A stretch of DNA of 64,000 bases. Source: a virus. Of this stretch, positions 40,635-48,957 are shown piece by piece. The stretch spans positions 62,001 through 126,000 of IMG/VR virus record IMGVR_UViG_3300031251_000001; one strand, given 5' to 3'. How positions within the stretch are numbered: the stretch's first letter is position 1; every line of letters starts with the position of its first letter. Both the position numbers and the translations under genes were made by a program. Below the pieces are notes generated by a model. The model saw only the letters and a list, made by a program, of their open reading frames with translations. It searched no databases and had not been told where the DNA came from.

Positions 40635-43600
40635 CTACCCCTTGTCTTGCAAAATCTCGACCTCATCGTGAGGATCGATGGTTCTTTGTTCTAACGCTTT
40701 TAGCACATCCTGGATGTTGCGGAAAGTACGCAACGGACGTTTGCTCTTATTGGATGTTAGCTCATAGAGCCCACCCACGTACTCCTGTGACGGCATGGCC
40801 ACTGGTGTTTTACGGTCAGTCGGGCTGATCAGGTGCTTGCTGGGGAGCATGCGTTCGTAGGTCTCTTTTGCCGCCTCTTCGGTGGCGGGCACGTGGAACT
40901 GCGAGGCGTCGCCATCGAAGTCCATGTTGAAACCCTTGAGCACCAGCGTGGGCACGTGGACGGCGTTGCCGGCCACCAGCTGCGGACGGAAGCCCATATA
41001 GCCCAGTTTGTGGAGCACCGGGGCGCGATTCATTTGGACCGGCTTTTGATCCATGACGCGGAGAAGGGAGCGGTGTGCCTCGTCATCTTGTTGGTTGATC
41101 GATTCCATGGCGTTAGCCACCGTACGACCGCGGCGAACCATGTCACGAACGATCTCTTTCTTGTAGACATCGAACGCCAATCGCTTGGGGATACCGATCT
41201 GGTCCATGTTCAAGTCAGGGTTGGGCACCACTACCGAGCGACCAACCTGGTCCACGGCGGAGCCAATGAGACGCCGTTGAACCGTGCCCATTTTAGGATT
41301 GCTTCCAAAGATATGCTGCAGAACTCCCCGTACGTTGCGCTCCTTGGACTTCTTTGTAACAGGATCTCCAAGACCCGTGACTGCCTTGAGAGCGTTGTAG
41401 AGGGTGAGATGTTCTGGTCCGACGTAGTCATCGCCCATCTCCTTGTGGAAGTCCTTCACCGCTTCGTTGGCGGAGTGGAGTTCTTTATAGAGCGGGTTGG
41501 CGTCAGCCACCATAGGAACACCTGAGCCGCCCAGTGTCGAGATGCGACGGTAAGCAGGTGGGATCACTGGGGCGGACTTCAGGGTCCAATCGCGTGGGTG
41601 CATGCCCACACGTTTGGTGTCCATCATGTAGTACAGCTTCCGAATCGCTTCATCCCGCTTGGTCTTACTACCCGACTGAAATGCTTGTTTAGCCGTCGCA
41701 ATCTCATGGTCGAGGTTAATACCTTCCAACGCTTTGACGATCGCATCAGGGCCTGTCTTGCCATTCAAGTGCTCCTTCCCGGCCAGGATGTCCTCGAACT
41801 TGCCTTGCGTCAGACCGAGGACTCGTTTGACCGGGTCTTCCATGACCGGGTTGACGAGAGGAGTAACGAGAGGAATCTTCGACCACTTCATGCCGCCATG
41901 TCCACCGGTGATCTCCGGATCGAACAGGCCACCGGGAACGGGGTCCAGGGCTTCACCTGATTTGACCGTCTCGGCGTTCTTGAGGGTGCGACCCTCAGCC
42001 AGATCCTCGACTGACTTGTTAGTCATCGCCAGGAAGTGCGTACGCTTGCCGTCCGGCACGGGATCGATGCCAGCTGCCCGGAGTTGGGCCAGATATTTCT
42101 GGTAAACGGTGGTCGTGTGCGGCTCGACCGGCTTCTGTCCACGCTGATATTGCAGCCAGTAAGTGTCATTACGCTGGCCACGAACCAGGCCCGCATCGCG
42201 GAGGACTTCATAAGCACCGTGGGAAAGGATGGCGTTCACATCCAGGAGCGAGACGCGCTTGGAGTTGGAGACGTGAGCACCGTTCTTGAGGTAGTAGCTG
42301 GCACCGTCTTCGACCGTGATGTCGTAGACCTTCTCACCGGGCCTCTTGAACCGGGTGTAGATGGTGGCGACTACGAGCGTGGCCGGCCCATAAAGGCGTT
42401 GTGAACTTTTCCGAGGAAACCGCTCATGGCCCCGGTAAAGGTCTGTCCGATCGACGTCCGCATCCGCCGAACCAAGTCGGCGGTCGGCTTTGGACCTGGC
42501 TGGTCGAGCTTCTTGAATATGCTTTGCGTCCTTTCGGGCGTGAAGGCTGGTAAGACGTACGGTCGCTGCGGGGCAGCGGCTTCCTGGCCATCGATAGGGG
42601 CGGACTGCTGAGTGGGGTCCATCGCAATAAATCTCCTGACCGGGCTGCAGCAGATTAGCAGCGATCTTCGTGTCGTGGATAAAGAACTCGTGACCGGGGG
42701 TGCATTCCACCACGGAACCATCGGTGAAAGTGATGACCACCAAGTAACGGGGAGCATCGTACTCCATCCAATCGGTGATCTCGCGGTAGACCGGAATCAT
42801 GTTCTCGTTGAGCAGGACCTTCGTGGGAACGCGAACGGCTTTCCGCTTCTTGACAATCTCACCGATCGTGTCGGAACCGAACTCGGTCCACAGCTTGGTC
42901 GTCCCGACAAAGCAGCCACCGTAACCACCCTTGGCCGGCTCGTCATCCTGGTTATAGGCCCCGCTCGAGCGGGCCTGTCCCTTGGATTCCGAAGTGTGAT
43001 GCAGTTTCATCATGAAGCGGGTGCCGGTCGCCACGCCGGGGATCTTCTGTCCTGTCTCGGGATCGGTGATCTCTTCCGAGAGCTTCATGCCGTGTTTGCC
43101 CAACTCGTTGCGGACGTACTCGTCGTGATCTTGCCCAGTGAAATCCTTCACCAGGTAGGGTTGACCTGTCTTGCGGGCGATCTTCCCCAGGCCGAGCTCG
43201 TGGGCCTGGGCAGCGTTGGTGCGGGAGATCATGCCGTTGGGGCTGAGCAGTAGCTCGAAGGGGTTGCCGTCTTTGTCGTGCGGCATCTGGCTGTCAGGAA
43301 GGATCTTCGAGATCACCCCCTTATCACCGAAACGCCCTGAGAGCTTATCCGCCTCTACAGTCGGGTGGTAGGATTTGACGATGACGACGGGGCCTTTCTT
43401 GCCCTGCTGCACGTCCACGACTTCACCATCGTGGTCATGGTCCCAGGCGACCGAGGCGTCCTGCCAGGAGTCCGACTTGCGTCGCAGGAGGCGGTTGGGA
43501 TTCATGCCCTTCTGCTTGGCGGCGACGATGAGTGGCTGACCGTGGGTGACCTTCTGGCCGACCTTGATGACGCCAGTGTCGTCCATCTTGCCGAGCTGCT

Positions 43601-45659
43601 CACGAGTGAAGCGGCCAGGGAACAGATCAGAGAAGGCCTGGCGGCCCTGCTTGGTCTTGTTGTCGACCTCCAGCTCGTGCTGGTAGGCGTGCTCTGAAGT
43701 CATCTTCCTGGCAAGAGAATCCGAGATGACCACGGCGTCGTTGTGATTAAGGCCCTTCCAGGGGACGTAGGCGGAGTAAGCATTGATGCCCATCGCCATG
43801 GTCCCGTGCTGATCGGTATAGTTGCTGCCGGCGAGAAGCTGACCCTTCTGTACGGTGCTGCCTTCCTGGACAATGGGTTCCTGGTTGAGCAGGGACTTAC
43901 GGTTGAAGGGCAGGTTCTTGTAGTAGGGCTTGATGCTGGTCGTGCCGTCCGGGTGCTGCATGTGGATTTCATCTTCCGTCACCTTCGTCACACGACCAGG
44001 CTTATCGGCCGCGACGGCTCCAAAACGATGACCCAACCATTGTTCGTAGGGCTGGTTGGTCTCCTCGTCCACGTTCTGTACGTGAGGAGCCTCGCGATGC
44101 TGGAGGGATAGCGCCTGCATGTACATGCGGGCACCCATGGAGTTTCGCTGTCCCTTGTTGGAGCTCTGGAACGGGATGGTGTTGGTCAGCGGGCTGAAGT
44201 TACGCGACCCGTGCGGGGAGACATAATCCAGCTCGGACTTCTTGGCATAGTCGAGCTCACCGTTGCGGATCACCGGCACATAATCATTCTTCGATTCCAT
44301 CGACTTGTAGAAGCCGATCGTCTTGCCGGCCAGGTCCTGGGGCGATCGCCACAGCTTCTTGCCGCTCTTGGGATCGATGAACTGGCTGTAGAGCCTGCCG
44401 TCGCTGCCTTTGCGTGAAGCAACGCTGGCAGAGAGATCGACGCCGGCCCGTTCCGATTCCGGTGTCTTGACGACATCAAGGAAGCCCAGGTGCGAGTTCT
44501 GCACCGAGCGGGCCTCCAGCGGGATGGCAGCTCCGGAGATGCCACCCTCACCCATGCGGGTGACGTTATGCAGGCGGTCAGCAAACTCAGAGGTATTGAT
44601 TTCTTCCAGGGGCTGGGCGACGCCGCTGCGCAGCAGGACGTGATCCAGTTGATGGGTCAGGGCACCCGAAGGCATGTGCTGCAGGTGGCCCGCTTTGGAC
44701 ATCTTGTAGAGGAGTTTCTTCTGCCAACCCTCAGAATCCTTGGCGATACGCTCGGCAAAGAGGTCTTCTGGCCCCAGGAACTTCTGATACTCGAGCGCGT
44801 CACGATCATCGGGTTTGGCCTCGCCCCGGTTGATCTTGATCAGCTTACTGGTGGCAGCCAGGAGCACGTCCTTGTTGAGCGTGGGGCTGACGTTGCCGAT
44901 CGTGCTCTTGTTGACGAACGGATTGACCTTGTAGCCCTGATACTTCTCGACGAGCTTGGCGATACGATCGACGCCCGGTGCCGCCAGCTCTTCTTTGGAG
45001 AGTAGCTTGTGAGACAGTCGATCAAGTGCGTCACGTTCCTTGACCCCGCGGTTGGACTGGGCGATCTCTTTGCCCCAGTGGTGTTCGATCTCGTCGTCCT
45101 TGGCTCCCATGGCGGTCAGCAGCGGCAGGAGGGGTGCGGTGGATCCGGCGATGTTGAGATGGAAGGTGCCCTTGTCGGGATCGAAGCCGATGCGGTGCGT
45201 CAGGCCTTCACCAGGAAGGATATTGAGGTAAGTCTCCAGTTCGCCGTTACCTTTGCGTCGGTTGTAGACGCCCGGTTCGAGACGCTGTTGGTTACGAACG
45301 GCGTACTTGGTCCCGTTACGCACGACGGTCCCGAAGTCGCTAAAGTGTGGCACGGTGGCAACGACTTGCTTGCGGGAGTCAACCATCTTGTCGGTGGCAT
45401 TGTCGTAGAGCTCCCACGTCCCTTCGACACGCCGGCCCAGCGATCCACGCGAGAGGATGGCCTTCTTGACCTCGCTGGGCTTGCGGTATTCAGGGTCGAT
45501 ATATTTGGGGTTGGTGAGCTTGAGCGTGTGCGTGCGATTCTTCACCGGGGGCAGATTCTGCATAGCACCGAGCACGTTGCCGTACACGTTTTTACGCAAC
45601 GCCCCAGTATCGCCGAACTCACGGAGGGTCACTCCCTCCGGGACTCCATCGAGATCCAT
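40635..45659 (-). CDS. RNA polymerase beta fused to N-terminal part of beta-prime, with intein
   Basis: This is a 1,674-residue precursor. The first about 1,250 residues, less the intein, are a beta subunit. The catalytic lysine motif is KLSGRFGDKGVISKILP (about 772-788, both lysines present), followed by PNGMISRTNAAQAHE. The C-terminal beta motif is interrupted by a 217-residue intein (916-1132). Beta-prime then starts in the same chain (GLFDPEI, SAPVIPPAYR, VDQVGRSVVVPNP). The active-site loop NMDFDGD (residues 1578-1584) keeps all three metal-binding aspartates. The chain ends shortly after, near the PSQEYVGGLYELT block, and beta-prime continues in a separate gene at 34994-38695. The beta-prime N-terminal zinc site is absent. 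ATG 45659 follows GGAG. Beta/beta-prime fusions and split beta-prime genes are known separately in bacteria and jumbo phages; the encoded enzyme is presumably active. Confidence 0.9.
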   Translation of the reverse strand: MDLDGVPEGVTLREFGDTGALRKNVYGNVLGAMQNLPPVKNRTHTLKLTNPKYIDPEYRKPSEVKKAILSRGSLGRRVEGTWELYDNATDKMVDSRKQVVATVPHFSDFGTVVRNGTKYAVRNQQRLEPGVYNRRKGNGELETYLNILPGEGLTHRIGFDPDKGTFHLNIAGSTAPLLPLLTAMGAKDDEIEHHWGKEIAQSNRGVKERDALDRLSHKLLSKEELAAPGVDRIAKLVEKYQGYKVNPFVNKSTIGNVSPTLNKDVLLAATSKLIKINRGEAKPDDRDALEYQKFLGPEDLFAERIAKDSEGWQKKLLYKMSKAGHLQHMPSGALTHQLDHVLLRSGVAQPLEEINTSEFADRLHNVTRMGEGGISGAAIPLEARSVQNSHLGFLDVVKTPESERAGVDLSASVASRKGSDGRLYSQFIDPKSGKKLWRSPQDLAGKTIGFYKSMESKNDYVPVIRNGELDYAKKSELDYVSPHGSRNFSPLTNTIPFQSSNKGQRNSMGARMYMQALSLQHREAPHVQNVDEETNQPYEQWLGHRFGAVAADKPGRVTKVTEDEIHMQHPDGTTSIKPYYKNLPFNRKSLLNQEPIVQEGSTVQKGQLLAGSNYTDQHGTMAMGINAYSAYVPWKGLNHNDAVVISDSLARKMTSEHAYQHELEVDNKTKQGRQAFSDLFPGRFTREQLGKMDDTGVIKVGQKVTHGQPLIVAAKQKGMNPNRLLRRKSDSWQDASVAWDHDHDGEVVDVQQGKKGPVVIVKSYHPTVEADKLSGRFGDKGVISKILPDSQMPHDKDGNPFELLLSPNGMISRTNAAQAHELGLGKIARKTGQPYLVKDFTGQDHDEYVRNELGKHGMKLSEEITDPETGQKIPGVATGTRFMMKLHHTSESKGQARSSGAYNQDDEPAKGGYGGCFVGTTKLWTEFGSDTIGEIVKKRKAVRVPTKVLLNENMIPVYREITDWMEYDAPRYLVVITFTDGSVVECTPGHEFFIHDTKIAANLLQPGQEIYCDGPHSAVRPYRWPGSRCPAATVRLTSLHARKDAKHIQEARPARSKADRRLGSADADVDRTDLYRGHERFPRKSSQRLYGPATLVVATIYTRFKRPGEKVYDITVEDGASYYLKNGAHVSNSKRVSLLDVNAILSHGAYEVLRDAGLVRGQRNDTYWLQYQRGQKPVEPHTTTVYQKYLAQLRAAGIDPVPDGKRTHFLAMTNKSVEDLAEGRTLKNAETVKSGEALDPVPGGLFDPEITGGHGGMKWSKIPLVTPLVNPVMEDPVKRVLGLTQGKFEDILAGKEHLNGKTGPDAIVKALEGINLDHEIATAKQAFQSGSKTKRDEAIRKLYYMMDTKRVGMHPRDWTLKSAPVIPPAYRRISTLGGSGVPMVADANPLYKELHSANEAVKDFHKEMGDDYVGPEHLTLYNALKAVTGLGDPVTKKSKERNVRGVLQHIFGSNPKMGTVQRRLIGSAVDQVGRSVVVPNPDLNMDQIGIPKRLAFDVYKKEIVRDMVRRGRTVANAMESINQQDDEAHRSLLRVMDQKPVQMNRAPVLHKLGYMGFRPQLVAGNAVHVPTLVLKGFNMDFDGDASQFHVPATEEAAKETYERMLPSKHLISPTDRKTPVAMPSQEYVGGLYELTSNKSKRPLRTFRNIQDVLKALEQRTIDPHDEVEILQDKG
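42264..42914 (-). other. intein in the beta subunit
   Basis: This is a 217-codon in-frame insertion between GGYGG and SKRVSLLDVNAILSHGAY, inside the conserved beta motif GGQRFGEMEVWALEAYGA. It begins with Cys (CFVGTTKLWTEFGSDTIGEI, block A), has TPGHEF (block B, T-x-x-H) and VYDITVEDGASYYL (block F), and ends HVSN followed by Ser (+1). The residue before the terminal Asn is Ser instead of the usual His. There is no LAGLIDADG or HNH endonuclease, only an about 80-residue linker. Residues essential for splicing appear present, so it should be removed from the polymerase. Confidence 0.85.
42371..42622 (-). CDS. nested ORF inside the intein linker, 83 codons, different frame
   Basis: It starts at ATG 42622..42620, ten bases after AGGAG (42637..42633), and ends at TAG 42373..42371. 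The encoded peptide begins MDPTQQSAPIDGQEAAAPQR and has an amphipathic C-terminal half (TADLVRRMRTSIGQTFTGAM, SGFLGKVHNAF). By hand count, third positions are about 72% G+C in this frame but about 53% in the intein frame over the same bases. The first value matches real genes here. The intein frame across this stretch looks like an untypical R/P-rich sequence. It may be a separate overprinted gene. Alternatively, a linker once read in this frame is now bypassed by two compensating frameshifts. Confidence 0.5.
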   Translation of the reverse strand: MDPTQQSAPIDGQEAAAPQRPYVLPAFTPERTQSIFKKLDQPGPKPTADLVRRMRTSIGQTFTGAMSGFLGKVHNAFMGRPRS

Positions 45660-45662
45660 GTA

Positions 45663-46424
45663 TTACTCCGCTGAGGCACCAGCCAGGACGGGCGGTTGGC
45701 TGAGGCTGCCAGGCAAGATGATTTCCGTGGGAGCTGAACGAGCACGATTGGCCTGTCGCATGGACAGTGCCTTCTGGAGGGCCTTGCGATTCTTATCTTT
45801 GCTGGCACTATAGGCCAGGGCGCCGGCACCGAGACCGGTACCGACAGCATAGAGGCCGTAACCCTTGAGTGCGCCATCGACAATGTCCTGTAATCCGGCG
45901 TTCTTCTTGACGGTGTCAAAGAGGATTACCAGGCAATCACCCAGGTCGCAGTCACTGGCCAGCTTGCTGACGGGAGCCAGGGTCTTGGTCAAAGCCGCAT
46001 CGAACTGAGCACGAGCGTTTTCTTCCTTGGCCTTGCGGTTGCTGGCTGCCATGCGACCGGCGGTGCTGCGGATGAGACCAGCAGTACCGACACCAGCGAT
46101 CAAACCACCGGCCAGGGCAGCCGGGGATTTCCACCAGACGTGGTCGGAGTCGAGAGCGTTGTTGGCGTGGAGGGCGTCGCGGATGATGTTGTCATCGGCT
46201 GTTTTGACGGGCAAGATGGCTTCTTCGGGGCTGGTCCGCTTGGTGACGCGGGGGTCTTGTTTCTTGAGCATTCGGTAGAGGGCGTAGCCGCCACCGGTGA
46301 GGAGACCAGCACCCACGCCGGCTTTGATCGTGTTGCCGACGTCGCCGACAGCCTGCTGCTTGGCGACGTCATTCGCAGCACCACGAAACGCCGACTCAAA
46401 GTTAGGGTAGCCTGTGCCGCTCAT
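45663..46424 (-). CDS. glycine-zipper virion protein candidate
   Basis: This 253-residue protein starts at ATG 46424..46422, overlapping the previous stop as ATGA, with AAGG nine bases upstream. Three G/A-rich hydrophobic stretches are visible: AGVGAGLLTGGGYALYRML, AALAGGLIAGVGTAGLI and AVGTGLGAGALAYS. K-x-A-x-D-type sites occur (VKTADDN, SKLASDC). It is directly upstream of the polymerase gene. Membrane interaction during ejection or assembly is an inference. Confidence 0.55.
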   Translation of the reverse strand: MSGTGYPNFESAFRGAANDVAKQQAVGDVGNTIKAGVGAGLLTGGGYALYRMLKKQDPRVTKRTSPEEAILPVKTADDNIIRDALHANNALDSDHVWWKSPAALAGGLIAGVGTAGLIRSTAGRMAASNRKAKEENARAQFDAALTKTLAPVSKLASDCDLGDCLVILFDTVKKNAGLQDIVDGALKGYGLYAVGTGLGAGALAYSASKDKNRKALQKALSMRQANRARSAPTEIILPGSLSQPPVLAGASAE

Positions 46425-47122
46425 AGTCGCCATCCTTGGTTACTAGGCAATTCGATCTCGGTTTCCTTCACGGCGACCCACACCATGAAGATTTTTCGCT
46501 TCTCTTGATCGTACTGGATTTTTATGCAGTCACACAAGCACTCCTTAGCCAGGATGGAGTCCAGGGCCACGTGGAAGCGAGCCATGCTCTCGGCGTCAAG
46601 GATATCGAAGATCCCGCTATCAGTGTAGTAGTTCTTGACCCGCCGTACCGTCGTCTCCTCGTCTTCGACTTCTCCTTTATTCTCGCCCAGACCAGTGATT
46701 TGCGTGACCAGGTCGATGGCAGTGTGGAAGATGGTGTCGGTCGGACTGAGGGCTCGTACTGCCTCGGTGCGGTTGAAGTTGAACTGGCTCTTGGACATTT
46801 CGACGTTGTAGTTAACGCCCCAGACGGTGAAGATGTATCGCTCTTCCTCGTCGAAGAGGACGTTGTTGTGGAAGATGCTGAACCAGCCGGAATACTGACG
46901 ATCGATGAGACCGTTGTACTCTTTCATGTCGCTGGGATTGAAAGCATCAAACACACGGCTGTAGGACAAGACCTTGTGGCCCCGCCGTTCCAGCCGTTCT
47001 TCTTCTGTGAGGAGGGAGTTCTGCTTGCCGAGGAAGGGGAAAGGATCATCACCTACGCGACCAAAACTGGCCTCCGGTGTCGTGTCAGCGAACCGGAGGA
47101 TAGGACTGAGTTCAGTGGTCAT
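46421..47122 (-). CDS. unknown soluble protein
   Basis: This 233-residue soluble protein has beta strands (YIFTVWGVNYNVEM, FMVWVAVKETEIEL) and a CLCDC cluster near residue 195. The first half contains a WFSIFHNNVLFDEEE segment. ATGA overlaps join it to both neighbours. No family is recognised, and its place among internal virion proteins gives the only hint of function. Confidence 0.6.
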   Translation of the reverse strand: MTTELSPILRFADTTPEASFGRVGDDPFPFLGKQNSLLTEEERLERRGHKVLSYSRVFDAFNPSDMKEYNGLIDRQYSGWFSIFHNNVLFDEEERYIFTVWGVNYNVEMSKSQFNFNRTEAVRALSPTDTIFHTAIDLVTQITGLGENKGEVEDEETTVRRVKNYYTDSGIFDILDAESMARFHVALDSILAKECLCDCIKIQYDQEKRKIFMVWVAVKETEIELPSNQGWRL

Positions 47123-47493
47123 GGTGCTAGCGAGGGAGCCCTGAGTGGTTGACGCGATCTCTTTTGTAACTTGGACAGGCGACGAAGTCTATCCGTCTCC
47201 GTCTGGTAGGCACTCGTCAACTCCTGCGACTTGATGTCGTCGATGTCGGCGGCAGGGTCGGTATCGGTCATGCGGGCCAGACCGTGGCCGGCTGCGGCAC
47301 CGAGCAGGGGAGGAGCTACCAGGCCGGCCAGGATAGCGGGCTTGGCGACACCAGCCAGGGTGTCGAGAACACCACCGGCATGCTTGACCCGTTCGGTCAT
47401 GTCGCGGGCGACCTTCTTCATCTGTTCGATGGAGAGCCCCTTGAGCGTGCACTCGGTCAGGAACCCGGCGGCAAATTGTTGGTATTCGGTCAT
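47119..47493 (-). CDS. small glycine-zipper protein
   Basis: This 124-residue protein has its start placed at ATG 47493 (AGGA upstream), because the in-frame 47517 start lies inside the previous gene. An N-terminal helical domain contains GLSIEQMKKVARDMTERVKH. A hydrophobic G/A segment (ILAGLVAPPLLGAAAGHGLA) and a charged helical tail (ETDRLRRLSKLQKRSR) follow. It is similar in layout to the other membrane-active candidates of this block. Confidence 0.55.
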   Translation of the reverse strand: MTEYQQFAAGFLTECTLKGLSIEQMKKVARDMTERVKHAGGVLDTLAGVAKPAILAGLVAPPLLGAAAGHGLARMTDTDPAADIDDIKSQELTSAYQTETDRLRRLSKLQKRSRQPLRAPSLAP

Positions 47494-47501
47494 AGGATGT
47501 C

Positions 47502-47933
47502 CTAGAATCGGAACCACTTGGGTAGACGTCCCCGGTGTCGCTCGGGGCCTTGAGGATCTTCCGGGGCACCGTGTTCGCGGGCGGCCCGTACCAGCCTCAT
47601 TCCATCATCATACCACTGTTTCACGGTTTCTTTCTTCTTGACGCCGAGCATCTCCAACTTCATGCCCCGATAATCGCGATCGTCACCATTCTGGAAGTGG
47701 TGCTGATAGATGTCTTTGAAGAGATCGAGTGTTGCCTCGAACTGGGTCGGAGTGACACTCCCCCATTGTCCGGTTTTCTCGTCGAGGCGGTGGATGACGC
47801 CGCCTTCATGCCAGAAGGTCAGAGCACCGATCTTGACCAACTCATGGTTAACAGCGGAGACAATGTGCTTGCCGTCCGCTCCCAGAATCCCCGGTGTCTT
47901 GGCCTGTTTACTGGCCAGTAACAGTGTTGCCAT
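47502..47933 (-). CDS. unknown small protein
   Basis: This 143-residue protein starts at ATG 47933 after a GGGGGAGAG ribosome site. The first half is mixed (KHIVSAVNHELVKIGALTFW); the second half is helical and basic (VKKKETVKQWYDDGMRLVRA). Palindrome copy 4 lies 12 bp upstream of the start. No family is recognised. Confidence 0.6.
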   Translation of the reverse strand: MATLLLASKQAKTPGILGADGKHIVSAVNHELVKIGALTFWHEGGVIHRLDEKTGQWGSVTPTQFEATLDLFKDIYQHHFQNGDDRDYRGMKLEMLGVKKKETVKQWYDDGMRLVRAAREHGAPEDPQGPERHRGRLPKWFRF

Positions 47934-47945
47934 CTCTCCCCCGGT

Positions 47946-47963
47946 CCAAAATACGTATTTTGG
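47946..47963. repeat. palindromic element, copy 4 (CCAAAATACGTATTTTGG)
   Basis: This perfect palindrome lies between the stop (TAA at 47967..47965) of the gene at 47965 and the ribosome site of the gene starting at 47933. The context TAATCC on the minus strand is the same as at copy 1. Confidence 0.85.
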
Positions 47964-47964
47964 A

Positions 47965-48957
47965 TTAGCCGAATAACTTGGGTAGCGCCAGGTTGACGAT
48001 ACCCACCGCTGCTCCGTAATTCCCCCAACTCTTGTCGGGCATCCCGGTGGCGATGTTCAGCGCTTTGCCCACCACCTTGCCCATAACGTACCCTTGTCCC
48101 GCCGCCATCGCAAGCTGACCTAGCTGATTAGCGGTCACCCAGCCTGGCGTCGCGTTGTCATCCGGGAACTGCTGAGCGGCGTGCATAACCCCCATCGTCG
48201 CTCCGGTGATCGGTGCCGGGGCCTGCCCCTGCCAGAGGGTCTGACCCAGAGCATTGACGTTGATGTCACCAGGATTAGACTGTGCGGGTTCGGCCCCCTC
48301 ATAGCCAATGGTATCCATCGCTACTTTGGGGATGGGCACATGGGGTGTCTGGTGGAAAGGCACGACCGAGGGAACTGGTTCTATCGGTTCCTGCACACCA
48401 GGCCAACCATCTGTCATGCTGTGCCCGTTAGCGTGGTTGGTCAGAGCCCACAACGCCCCAGGGGCGGCACCGAGGAGGCCACCCATCAAGGCACCATTAC
48501 GTCGCAGCCTCTTCTTGTCCCAGCCATCTGGTGTTTTGGAGGCAACCAGGGAACCGGCACCATAGCCCAGGCCCGTACCCAGGAGCCCTGAAGCGATCAT
48601 GGCAGCCAGGGGTGAGGGGGCATTGGGGATGCCAGTCGTGGAAGGCAGGAATTGAAGAGCCTCCAGCCCCTCCCGCAAGGGCCTCGACTCGGCCACCTTG
48701 ATCCAGCTGTCCTGGCGTGCCTCTTCAGCGGTGATCGGCATTTTCTGGACAGGGAGAGCTGAGCACTTGGCGAGCTTCCGCAGATAGGCTACCGGCAGAT
48801 CGGTTTGAATATCGAAGGCGACTTTGCGAGTGAGCGGGTTGGCGTAGATCCGCACCGGACCTGGTAGCAGGAAGAGGTGGGGACGCAGGCTGGCAGCCAC
48901 CGGGCGGGCGAAGGCTGCATACTCGTCGATGCGGTCGGTGATGGTGTCCCAACTCAT
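47965..48957 (-). CDS. virion protein with glycine-zipper membrane segments
   Basis: The folded N-terminal part of this 330-residue protein (residues 1-95) has LPGPVRIYANPLTRKVAFDI and a LRKLAKC site. G/A-rich membrane-like segments follow: MIASGLLGTGLGYGAGSLVA and GALMGGLLGAAPGALWAL. It overlaps the pyrophosphatase/HAD gene as ATGA. It may be a packaged membrane-active protein. No family is recognised. Confidence 0.55.
   Translation of the reverse strand: MSWDTITDRIDEYAAFARPVAASLRPHLFLLPGPVRIYANPLTRKVAFDIQTDLPVAYLRKLAKCSALPVQKMPITAEEARQDSWIKVAESRPLREGLEALQFLPSTTGIPNAPSPLAAMIASGLLGTGLGYGAGSLVASKTPDGWDKKRLRRNGALMGGLLGAAPGALWALTNHANGHSMTDGWPGVQEPIEPVPSVVPFHQTPHVPIPKVAMDTIGYEGAEPAQSNPGDINVNALGQTLWQGQAPAPITGATMGVMHAAQQFPDDNATPGWVTANQLGQLAMAAGQGYVMGKVVGKALNIATGMPDKSWGNYGAAVGIVNLALPKLFG

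Noticed and set aside
42371-42757. The longer form of the nested frame beginning at 42757
   Set aside because: Upstream of ATG 42622 this frame is antitypical (W/S/P-rich) and lies over well-conserved intein block B. Only the part from 42622 looks coding.
43700-43972. 90-codon frame and similar short frames within the beta gene
   Set aside because: They lie over conserved polymerase sequence in another frame, lack ribosome sites and have no independent coding bias, unlike the nested frame at 42371-42622.
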